A stretch of 18,693 nucleotides of DNA. It comes from an uncultured Ruminococcus sp. (GTDB lineage Bacteria > Bacillota > Clostridia > Oscillospirales > CAG-272). The position numbers and the translations under genes are program-made. Location: assembly GCA_902791785.1 (NCBI GenBank), contig CADAXH010000012.1, positions 1-18,693 on the forward strand, given 5' to 3'. The notes beneath the pieces are model-generated. The model was not told where the DNA came from, did no database searches, and was given only the letters and a program-made list of their open reading frames with translations. This document shows, piece after piece, positions 7,941 through 14,226 of the stretch. Position 1 is the stretch's first letter; each line of letters opens with the position of its first letter.

Positions 7941-8784
7941 AACGGATAAACCGGCTCCTTCTGTCCGATTAATTCTTTCCTTAAACAAGCTTTTTCCGAA
8001 GGTGTCTCATCCTTTCAACCTAGATCCGGAAAACAAATACAGTTACTCTGAATGGGAGTTCAACCGAGGGGATCAGACAATAGGAAAATATGCTCCGAAG
8101 TACACATCTGACGACATTCTGCTCAACAAGGATGTTCTCGACTGCGGATGCGGCGGCGGAGGAAAGAGTGCTTACTACGCAAAACATGGCGCAAGGAGCG
8201 TCACCGGCATTGACATCAATGCAAAAGATGTAGAATCCGCAACTGAATTTGCTGCACTAAAGTCCGTGTCCGACAAAACAAATTTTATCGTGGGAAATGC
8301 ATGCGATATGCCTTTCCCGGAATCCAGTTTTGACACTGTCATAATGAACGACTTCTTTGAGCACGTCAACAATCCGTTGCTTGCGCTCAGGGAATCGATG
8401 CGTGTCCTGAGAGCCGGAGGAAGATTGTTCATCAACTTCCCCCCCTACCACCATCCGTGGGGCGCACATCTCTCAGATGCCATAAACATACCATGGGTTC
8501 ACCTGTTCTTTTCAGAAAAACACCTGATTTCGGCTTATTCTGTCCTTGTGAGAGAATATTCCGACTCCGATTACAGGATTAATCTGAGAACCGGAGGCTC
8601 GTCCGACAGACTGGATTACATCAATCATATGTCAATCAAGAAGGCCAGAGGAATTGTTAAAGATTCCGGATTTGAGCCTGAATATTACAAAAAACTGCCA
8701 CTTAAAAAGGCTCTCGCTCCCCTGAGCATCTTTGAGTCATTCACAGGTACAGTGGTATATGTGTTCAATAAGAGGGAAAAATGA
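7933..8784 (+). CDS. Class I SAM-dependent methyltransferase, substrate unknown
   Basis: The Rossmann-type methyltransferase core is clear: motif I VLDCGCGGGGKS (68-79), the ribose-binding acid in TGIDIN (91-96), GNACDMPFP (121-129) and the FDTVIMNDFFEHV strand (133-145). After the core comes a distinctive FPPYHHPWGAHLSDAINIPW stretch (169-188), rich in aromatic residues and His, which may form the acceptor site or contact membrane. The start is uncertain. The TTG used here overlaps the kinase gene by 8 nt and has AGGA only 2 nt upstream, so re-initiation after the kinase stop is likely. The stop overlaps the next ATG (ATGA), coupling it to the PAP2 gene and suggesting a shared lipid or polyprenyl substrate; that is inference. 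UbiE/ubiquinone function is not supported. Confidence 0.85.
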   Translation: MNKTDKPAPSVRLILSLNKLFPKVSHPFNLDPENKYSYSEWEFNRGDQTIGKYAPKYTSDDILLNKDVLDCGCGGGGKSAYYAKHGARSVTGIDINAKDVESATEFAALKSVSDKTNFIVGNACDMPFPESSFDTVIMNDFFEHVNNPLLALRESMRVLRAGGRLFINFPPYHHPWGAHLSDAINIPWVHLFFSEKHLISAYSVLVREYSDSDYRINLRTGGSSDRLDYINHMSIKKARGIVKDSGFEPEYYKKLPLKKALAPLSIFESFTGTVVYVFNKREK

Positions 8785-9695
8785 AAAAAATACTGTCACC
8801 GAAAGGAATCACCTGCATTGCTGCAGTCTTCATTGTGATTTTGGGTCTTGTCATAGGTTCCTTTTCGGATTTAAATATTTCAAAGGCACTTGCAATACGG
8901 GAGGTTGACGGAAAACTAGTACTGGCAAATCATCCCGTCTCATCAATAATTCTCAACGACCTGAGCTATTTCGGCGAAACCGTTCTCTTTGGTTTTGCAA
9001 GTGCAGTCATTGTTCTTAATCTTGTAAGAAAAAAGAGCAAGATGACTGTTCTTGACAAAATACTGAGCATTTGCTTTTTCATAGGAATAGTAGGACTTAT
9101 GGCATTTTTCGCCTACAAGTCAATGAAAATCATATCCGTAACTTCATTCGGTTTCTGGCACTACCTGATGATTGTTCTCATAACATTCGTCATGACGTTC
9201 CTTATCTGGTATGTAGCAGTCAACCTGAAGCCGGCAATTATAAAGAAGAGTTTTATTCCGTCCATTTTCACAGTTATTACAGTTGCGGCATCAAACATTT
9301 TTGTCGAAGCAGCAAAATTCATTTGGGGCAGAATAAGACCGAGAGATCTTGTGGAACTCGGAAGTCTGGACAATTACGTAAACTGGTATCAGGTCAGCGG
9401 ACACACCGGATATGACAGCTTCCCGTCTTCTCACGCACTGCAGGCAATGCTCCTTCTCCTCATAATAATCTGGATGGCAGAACTCGGTGCAAGCAGAAAG
9501 GCAAAAAAGATTACCACTATAGGTATTCTCTGCTGGACTGCGCTGATCATGTTCTCAAGAGTTCTCGCAGGTGCGCACTTTGTTTCTGACGTTACAGCGG
9601 GATTTGCCGTCGGGTTTGCTTTCATCTATATCGCATTCGTCATGTACGAGAGAAAAATGGGCAAACATCTGTATGACGACAACCGGTTGGAATGA
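8781..9695 (+). CDS. PAP2-superfamily membrane phosphatase
   Basis: This 304-residue polytopic membrane protein carries all three phosphatidic-acid-phosphatase type 2 motifs in order: K179 with RP at 186-187 (KFIWGRIRP), PSSH at 215-218 and SRVLAGAHFVSD (259-270) with catalytic His266 and Asp270. Hydrophobic segments lie near residues 10-27, 65-82, 96-112, 127-147, 157-175, 221-234, 245-258 and 272-288. Family members dephosphorylate lipid phosphates such as phosphatidate, phosphatidylglycerophosphate or undecaprenyl pyrophosphate on the outer membrane face; which one applies here is unknown. An insertion of about 20 residues between the first and second motifs (VELGSLDNYVNWYQVSGHTG) is a recognisable local feature. 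The ATG overlaps the methyltransferase stop, and it is the last gene before the rpmH promoter. Confidence 0.9.
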   Translation: MKKILSPKGITCIAAVFIVILGLVIGSFSDLNISKALAIREVDGKLVLANHPVSSIILNDLSYFGETVLFGFASAVIVLNLVRKKSKMTVLDKILSICFFIGIVGLMAFFAYKSMKIISVTSFGFWHYLMIVLITFVMTFLIWYVAVNLKPAIIKKSFIPSIFTVITVAASNIFVEAAKFIWGRIRPRDLVELGSLDNYVNWYQVSGHTGYDSFPSSHALQAMLLLLIIIWMAELGASRKAKKITTIGILCWTALIMFSRVLAGAHFVSDVTAGFAVGFAFIYIAFVMYERKMGKHLYDDNRLE

Positions 9696-9723
9696 GTTTC
9701 CGTCTACTTAAAAAATATTTTTC

Positions 9724-9753
9724 TTGACAAGATACTCGCGGAATGTGTATAAT
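9724..9753 (+). promoter_or_regulatory. Strong consensus sigma-70 promoter for rpmH
   Basis: Perfect TTGACA (9724-9729) and perfect TATAAT (9748-9753) are separated by 18 nt, the best promoter in the window. Transcription should start near 9760, giving a leader of about 73 nt before rpmH. No terminator was seen between the PAP2 gene and this promoter, so read-through from the trk operon is possible. Confidence 0.85.
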
Positions 9754-9762
9754 ACGCGATGT

Positions 9763-9808
9763 AATTGTGGCTTTATGCCCTTAAGGCGGGCAATGGTCAC
9801 CACCAATT
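9763..9808 (+). promoter_or_regulatory. Structured 5' leader of rpmH
   Basis: The predicted leader folds almost completely. An outer helix pairs AATTGTGG (9763-9770) with CCAC-C-AATT (9800-9808, one bulged C), enclosing a hairpin TGCCC/GGGCA (9776-9780 with 9788-9792, 7-nt loop). It ends just before the SD AAGGAGGTG (9816-9824). The arrangement resembles ribosomal-protein autoregulatory leaders; function here is inferred. Confidence 0.45.
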
Positions 9809-9832
9809 TGAGCGCAAGGAGGTGCGAATTTT

Positions 9833-9967
9833 ATGACAACTACTTATAATCCCAAGAAAATTCAGAGGGAAAAAGTACATGGTTTCAGAAAGAGAATGAA
9901 AACAGCTAACGGACGTAAAGTACTTAAGAGAAGACGCGCTAAAGGCAGAGCCCGTTTATCGTACTGA
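9833..9967 (+). CDS. rpmH: Large ribosomal subunit protein bL34
   Basis: This is a 44-residue, very basic protein with the invariant bL34 core: YNPKK near the start, HGFRKRM (15-21), NGRKVLKRRRAKGRARL (25-41) and ending in SY. The length matches the family (44-50). It binds 23S rRNA as part of the large subunit. An excellent SD, AAGGAGGTG, lies 8 nt before the ATG. The gene has its own consensus promoter and structured leader and is followed by a terminator-like hairpin before rnpA. In most bacteria dnaA is the upstream neighbour; here a PAP2 gene takes that place. Confidence 0.97.
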   Translation: MTTTYNPKKIQREKVHGFRKRMKTANGRKVLKRRRAKGRARLSY

Positions 9968-9995
9968 TTCAGTTCCGGGCACAAAAATGATTCCG

Positions 9996-10036
9996 AAAGC
10001 CTGTGGTATTCTGAATCCCATAGGCTTTGTTTTTTT
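9996..10036 (+). terminator. Intrinsic terminator/attenuator between rpmH and rnpA
   Basis: AAAGCCTGTGG (9996-10006) pairs with CCATAGGCTTT (10018-10028) over 11 bp with one G-U pair and an 11-nt loop, followed by a run of seven T (10030-10036). It is only 36 nt before the chosen rnpA start, leaving little room for another promoter, so it probably makes rnpA-yidD-yidC expression depend on read-through. Confidence 0.8.
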
Positions 10037-10072
10037 ACGCGCGCGAGTTTATAAAAAGAATTGAGGAATCAC

Positions 10073-10468
10073 GTGAGAATTCATCCTATTTCGGAAAATC
10101 ACCTTTACAAAAAGGCATACGACCATGGCAAAAAGTATGTTTGCCAACATATCGTGGTATATGTATTGACGGATTACCACGCTTCGCGTTTACAGCGCGA
10201 AAACCCGCTCAAGCAGAAAATAAACCGTATCGGGTTAGCGGTTTCAAAGAAAACAGGTGGAGCGGTTATCAGATCGAGAATCAGAAGGATTCTCAGAGCA
10301 GCGTACACACGACTCGAAAAAGAATGTAATGTCAGAAAAGGATATCTTGTTGTTATCGTCGCAAGATCATCCGCTGCTTCGGTCAAAAGCACTGACATAT
10401 ACGAAAACCTCTATGAAGCAATGAGCAACATCAATATGATAGAAACAGGTGAAAAGAATGCTCAGTAA
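10073..10468 (+). CDS. rnpA: RNase P protein component
   Basis: RnpA assists the RNase P RNA in maturing tRNA 5' ends. The protein has the family pattern of a short N-terminus with the ISENHLYKKAYDHGKKYVCQ segment, the hydrophobic strand HIVVYVL, then RIGLAVSKKTGGAVIRSRIR, the signature basic RNR-type motif (here RSRIRRILR), and GYLVVIVAR near the C-terminus. A GTG start is chosen at 10073 because GAGG lies 6 nt upstream and it gives 131 residues; an in-frame TTG at 10061 would add four residues but lacks an SD. The arginine-rich signature reads SRIRRI where most homologues have NRxKR, a mild variation. The gene overlaps yidD by 11 nt. Confidence 0.93.
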   Translation: MRIHPISENHLYKKAYDHGKKYVCQHIVVYVLTDYHASRLQRENPLKQKINRIGLAVSKKTGGAVIRSRIRRILRAAYTRLEKECNVRKGYLVVIVARSSAASVKSTDIYENLYEAMSNINMIETGEKNAQ

Positions 10469-10730
10469 AATTGCAATAGCCCTGATAAAATTTTACAGGA
10501 AGTTTATATCTCCCCTGAAAAAACCATGCTGCAGATTCTATCCGACATGTTCTGAATATGCACTGCAGGCATTCAAAGAATGGGGTTTTTTCCGTGGATT
10601 CGGCCTTTCCTTCTGGAGAATACTTCGCTGTAATCCTTTCTGTCGTGCAGGATACGATCCTATACCCGTAAAAAAATACGCAAAAAGAGAAAGAGGTGCG
10701 ACAGCACCTAATGGAGAAACTGACAAATGA
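10458..10730 (+). CDS. yidD: YidD membrane protein insertion efficiency factor
   Basis: This is a 90-residue YidD (DUF37) protein, peripheral to the membrane and assisting insertion by YidC. Family hallmarks are all visible: an amphipathic N-terminus with IKFYRKFISPL, then CCRFYPTCSEYALQAF, GFFRGF, WRILRCNPFCRAGYDP and a basic tail. The ATG at 10458 is preferred over a GTG 9 nt earlier because AGGTG sits 6 nt before it. It overlaps both neighbours: rnpA by 11 nt and yidC by the ATGA tetranucleotide, so the three genes should be translationally coupled. Confidence 0.95.
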   Translation: MLSKIAIALIKFYRKFISPLKKPCCRFYPTCSEYALQAFKEWGFFRGFGLSFWRILRCNPFCRAGYDPIPVKKYAKRERGATAPNGETDK

Positions 10731-11809
10731 AGATAATGGGTATTATCCTAAACTTTTTCAACAGCTTTACAGGCAACTATCTGCTTGCCCTGCTGTTGAT
10801 TGCCCTTGCCGTAAAAATCATTCTTATTCCGCTCGGAATCAAGCAGCAGAAAAGCATGCAGAAACAGGCAAGTCTCAAACCAAAGGAAATAGCAATAAGA
10901 AACAAATACAAAGGCAGGACCGACCAACCTACCATGCAGAAGATGAACCAGGAACTCCAGCAGCTTTACACAAGCGAAGGATACAGTCCTTTGTCAGGCT
11001 GCCTTCCGATGGTCATCCAGCTTCCGATTTTGTTTATACTGTATAACACAATCATCAACCCTCTTCAGCACATGATTGGTTATTCAAAAGAAACAATCAC
11101 AGGAATCACAACCTATCTGAAGGAAATCGGCACTGCAATCCAGGGAAGAGGCGATATAGAACTCATCGCAGGTATCGAAAAGAATTTTGAAGGCGTCATC
11201 AATTATCTGACCGCAAACAATATTTCTACCGAACATGTTTCACTTGAAACACTTCCGAACTTTGACATGTTCGGAATAGACAACTTCCTGGCAGATGTCC
11301 CGACATTCACATCATGGCTTATCTTAGTCCCGATTTTAAACCTTCTGGTTGCATTCGGTTCCCAGATAATAACAAAGAAGTTCACTTACCAGCCAATGCA
11401 GCAGCAACAGCAGGGCATGGGCATGAAGATAATGATGTACGTTCTTCCGTTCATCACATTCTTCGTAGCTTTGAGAGTACCTGCAGCAATCGGTATTTAC
11501 TGGTTATTCACAAGCCTTCTCGGAACACTCCAGACATTGATCTTGTACAAAGCAATGCCTTTGCCGAAATGCACTGAAGAAGACATCAAAGCCGCTGAAA
11601 AAGAGCTTAAACAATCCAACAAGAGCTACTACTCATCCGGAAATGCACGCGGCGTTTACAACGAAAAATCCGCATATCTCGAAGATGACGATGATGAGGA
11701 TATGCCAATGCCCGGTGATGAAGATGACGACGGCGACGACGATATGCCGTCTGCAAACTACACCGCACCATCAAAACCAAAAACCACAAACAGTAAGAAA
11801 CACAAGTAA
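10727..11809 (+). CDS. yidC: YidC/SpoIIIJ/Oxa1-family membrane protein insertase
   Basis: This 360-residue insertase is of the short Gram-positive type, lacking the large extracytoplasmic domain. TM1 (about 17-36) carries a positively charged groove residue, here Lys30 in AVKIILIPL, where SpoIIIJ has Arg. It is followed by the IKQQKSMQK coiled hairpin, TM2 from SGCLPMVIQLPILFILY (90-106), a roughly 80-residue loop, TM3 (TSWLILVPILNLLVAF) and the TM4/TM5 pair (about 240-285). No lipobox or cleavable signal peptide precedes TM1. The C-terminal tail is unusual: after a short basic stretch, residues 318-339 are almost all Asp/Glu with MPMPG breaks, followed by a basic end (SKKHK). Such tails are normally basic and ribosome-facing. 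ATGA overlap with yidD; jag follows after 57 nt. Confidence 0.95.
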   Translation: MKIMGIILNFFNSFTGNYLLALLLIALAVKIILIPLGIKQQKSMQKQASLKPKEIAIRNKYKGRTDQPTMQKMNQELQQLYTSEGYSPLSGCLPMVIQLPILFILYNTIINPLQHMIGYSKETITGITTYLKEIGTAIQGRGDIELIAGIEKNFEGVINYLTANNISTEHVSLETLPNFDMFGIDNFLADVPTFTSWLILVPILNLLVAFGSQIITKKFTYQPMQQQQQGMGMKIMMYVLPFITFFVALRVPAAIGIYWLFTSLLGTLQTLILYKAMPLPKCTEEDIKAAEKELKQSNKSYYSSGNARGVYNEKSAYLEDDDDEDMPMPGDEDDDGDDDMPSANYTAPSKPKTTNSKKHK

Positions 11810-11816
11810 TCTGGAA

Positions 11817-11848
11817 GGCATTCGGGAGAAGGCCGTCCCGATGATGCC
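11817..11848 (+). promoter_or_regulatory. Strong hairpin between yidC and jag
   Basis: GGCATTCGGGA (11817-11827) pairs with TCCCGA-TG-ATGCC (11836-11848), giving 11 bp with a 2-nt bulge and an 8-nt loop. No T-run follows, so it is more likely an mRNA processing or stabilising element than a terminator. It ends 18 nt before the jag ATG and leaves the SD GAGGA (11858-11862) free. Confidence 0.55.
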
Positions 11849-11866
11849 TCATTAATCGAGGAAAAT

Positions 11867-12763
11867 ATGAAAAAAGAAACAACAATCCAAGCCAAGACAA
11901 AGGAAGAGGCACTCAAATTAGCCTCAGTTGAGTTGTCTGAAAGCGTTGAGAACCTTGAAGCAGAAATGATTGAAGAAGGCAAAAAAGGTTTTCTCGGAAT
12001 GGGCGCAACACCGTCCACATTCAAAATAACATACATTTTCAAACCGGTTGAAGCTGCTAAAACTTTTGCAACTTCACTCGTTGAAAACCTTGGCCTCAAT
12101 GCAACCGTAATAGTTCATGACGACGGCGAAGGAGAAGCTCTGATGACAATTTCAGGTGATGACGCAAGCAAGCTCATCGGCCATCACGGAGACACTCTTA
12201 ACGCATTTCAGTATCTCGTAAATCTTGCAGCAAACAAAAAAGAAGACGATGCAAGAAAGTACACTCATGTCTCTGTAGATATTGAGAATTACAGAGAAAA
12301 AAGAGAATCCACATTAAAAGATCTTGCCGAAAAAATGGCTGAGAAAGTCAAAAAGACAGGCAGAAACGTAACTCTTGAACCAATGGACGCATACTCACGC
12401 AGAGTAATTCATGCGACAATTCAGTCAATTGAAGGAGTATCCACAAATTCAGTCGGTTCAGAAGGAAACAGAAGAGTTGTAATTTATCTGGAAGGTTCAG
12501 AAAAACCGACCGAGGAATCAGTTGCCAAGAGCGAAAAGAACAAATCAGGCAAAAAGGGTTCCAGAGGCGGAAGCAGAAATTTCAACAAGAGAGATTCAAA
12601 GTCAAACAAGAAATCAGATAGTGACTACATACCGAAACGTGATCCTTCAAAACCACGTCCGCAGCCGAGAAAGATAGAAAAGGCCAAGGACCTGGATTCA
12701 TATTTCGAAAAACTCAAAGAGTTTTCATCAAGTCTGAATTCCACCGACTCTTCAAAACAATAA
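11867..12763 (+). CDS. jag: Jag/KhpB RNA-binding protein (Jag_N-KH-R3H)
   Basis: Jag (SpoIIIJ-associated, KhpB/EloR) is a cytoplasmic RNA-binding protein linked to cell division and elongation control in Gram-positives. Domains in order: Jag_N at about 3-57 with the KGFLGMG motif (40-46), a KH domain at about 64-145 with the GHHG loop (105-108), and R3H at about 147-210 with EPMDAYSRRVIHATIQ (171-186), including the RxxxH pair Arg178 and His182, and RRVVIYLEG closing the domain. Residues 211-298 are an added low-complexity tail rich in Lys, Arg, Ser and Pro ending in a short predicted helix (LDSYFEKLKEF). Many Jag proteins stop soon after R3H, so this tail is the odd part. GAGGA precedes the ATG. 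Confidence 0.93.
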   Translation: MKKETTIQAKTKEEALKLASVELSESVENLEAEMIEEGKKGFLGMGATPSTFKITYIFKPVEAAKTFATSLVENLGLNATVIVHDDGEGEALMTISGDDASKLIGHHGDTLNAFQYLVNLAANKKEDDARKYTHVSVDIENYREKRESTLKDLAEKMAEKVKKTGRNVTLEPMDAYSRRVIHATIQSIEGVSTNSVGSEGNRRVVIYLEGSEKPTEESVAKSEKNKSGKKGSRGGSRNFNKRDSKSNKKSDSDYIPKRDPSKPRPQPRKIEKAKDLDSYFEKLKEFSSSLNSTDSSKQ

Positions 12764-12775
12764 CAAAAACACATG

Positions 12776-12801
12776 AGGAGTGGTTGCGACCACTCCTTTT
12801 T
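12776..12801 (+). terminator. Terminator-like hairpin between jag and mnmE
   Basis: A perfect 9-bp stem, AGGAGTGGT (12776-12784) with ACCACTCCT (12789-12797), has a TGCG tetraloop and is followed by a short T-run (12797-12801). The 3' arm ACTCC (12792-12796) can instead pair with GGAGT (12803-12807), which holds the mnmE SD, so two exclusive folds are possible. Confidence 0.7.
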
Positions 12802-12812
12802 GGGAGTAAAAA

Positions 12813-14201
12813 ATGTATTCAATGTTCACATCTACGATTGCTGCCATATCTACTCCTCACGGAAAAGGCGGAATAGCTGTAATAAGGGTATCCGGTGACG
12901 AAGCAATTCAGATTTGCGAAAAATTCGTTTATCCGGTAAGCAAAAAAGATTTGTCTTCCCTGCCTTCAAACTGTGCGGTCCCTGTAAACATAATGTACGA
13001 AAACGGCATTCTGCTTGACACAGGGATAGTTTCGGTATTCCGTTCTCCAAAGTCTTTCACAGGTGAAGATACGGTTGAAATCAGCTGTCATGGCGGAATT
13101 GTGGTAACACAGGAAGTTCTGTCACGTGCATTGGCCTGCGGCGCCGTTATGGCCGGCCCCGGCGAATTCACCAGACGGGCATTCTCATCAGGGAAAATAT
13201 CTCTGTCACAGGCAGAGGCGATTGGAAACATAATAGATGCAAAAAGTGCAGGCTCCATTATTCTGTCAAACAGAAATGCTCAGGGACAGCTGTCAAAGTA
13301 CACAGACAAGATATATAACGAAGCAAAAAACGTTTTGTCCGAGGTGTATGCCGAAACAGATTTTCCAGACGAAGGACTGAGTTCGATGTCAAAAGAGGAA
13401 ATGAGAGAGAGAGTCGAAATAATTGTTCATGAACTCGAGTCGCTCATTTCAACATATGAGACGGGCAAAGCAGTAGTCGAGGGCATTCCCACTGTCATTT
13501 GCGGAAAGCCCAATACCGGAAAATCCACGCTTCTGAACCTTCTCTGCAGAGAAGACAGAGCCATAGTAACAGATATTGCAGGAACAACAAGGGACGTAAT
13601 TACAGAATCTGTTGTCTGCGGAAATGTCACATTGAACATTTCAGATACCGCAGGAATAAGAGAGACTGCAGACGAAGTTGAATCAGAAGGTGTCAGAAGA
13701 TCTCTGAAACAGATGGAAAAATCCGATCTGCTAATATGCGTATTCGAATCAGTATCTTATGATGAAAATGATGAGATTATCCTGAGAAAGGCAAAAGAGA
13801 TGCAGAATCAGGGAGCAACTGTGCTTATTGTCATCAACAAAATTGATCTCAATGACAATCCTGACGAAACGCATTTTAAAGATTTTTCAAATATTATAAA
13901 AATTTCCACCAAAAATGACTCATATTATGGTACAATAAGCGAGGCAATCAATAAATTGTATATGTGTGAACAGCTTTCAGACATATCTTCACCCGTATTG
14001 ACCAATGCGAGACAGAAAGCAAATGCAGAAAAAGCACTTAACAGTGCAAAAGGTGCATTGACAGCCCTGAAGGAATCAAGCATTGACGTTGCGGGCACTG
14101 AACTTGAAGGTGTCATGACTTCTCTGGGCGAGCTTGACGGAAGACAAGTTGGAATCGAGATAGTCGACGATATCTTCTCAAGATTCTGCGTTGGTAAATA
14201 A
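12813..14201 (+). CDS. mnmE: MnmE tRNA wobble-uridine modification GTPase
   Basis: MnmE, with MnmG, builds the carboxymethylaminomethyl group on U34 of several tRNAs. The 462-residue protein is complete: a tetrahydrofolate-binding N-domain (TIAAISTPHGKGGIAVIRVSG at 8-28 and GPGEFTRRAF at 115-124), helical domain, inserted G domain with G1 GKPNTGKST (231-239), G2 DIAGTTRD (254-261), G3 DTAG (278-281) and G4 NKID (342-345), and the essential C-terminal CVGK (459-462; usually CIGK). GGGAG lies 6 nt before the chosen ATG. A second ATG at 12822 matches the family N-terminus more closely but is poorly spaced. mnmG, the usual next gene, is not here, so MnmG must be encoded elsewhere if the pathway works. 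gpmA follows 25 nt later. Confidence 0.96.
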   Translation: MYSMFTSTIAAISTPHGKGGIAVIRVSGDEAIQICEKFVYPVSKKDLSSLPSNCAVPVNIMYENGILLDTGIVSVFRSPKSFTGEDTVEISCHGGIVVTQEVLSRALACGAVMAGPGEFTRRAFSSGKISLSQAEAIGNIIDAKSAGSIILSNRNAQGQLSKYTDKIYNEAKNVLSEVYAETDFPDEGLSSMSKEEMRERVEIIVHELESLISTYETGKAVVEGIPTVICGKPNTGKSTLLNLLCREDRAIVTDIAGTTRDVITESVVCGNVTLNISDTAGIRETADEVESEGVRRSLKQMEKSDLLICVFESVSYDENDEIILRKAKEMQNQGATVLIVINKIDLNDNPDETHFKDFSNIIKISTKNDSYYGTISEAINKLYMCEQLSDISSPVLTNARQKANAEKALNSAKGALTALKESSIDVAGTELEGVMTSLGELDGRQVGIEIVDDIFSRFCVGK

Positions 14202-14226
14202 TTAATAAAGAAAGGCATATAAAAAA

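Noticed and set aside
10027..10329. 100-codon plus-strand frame overlapping rnpA
   Set aside because: The rnpA frame carries the RnpA motifs and has the SD; this one starts within the rpmH terminator T-run.
10696..11046. 116-codon plus-strand frame overlapping yidD and yidC
   Set aside because: Both genes are clearly coded in other frames; composition is atypical and no homology is recognisable.
11607..12099. Minus-strand frames of 101 and 113 codons opposite the yidC tail and jag start
   Set aside because: His/Arg runs arise from the complement of the Asp/Glu-rich yidC tail; no SD or family pattern.
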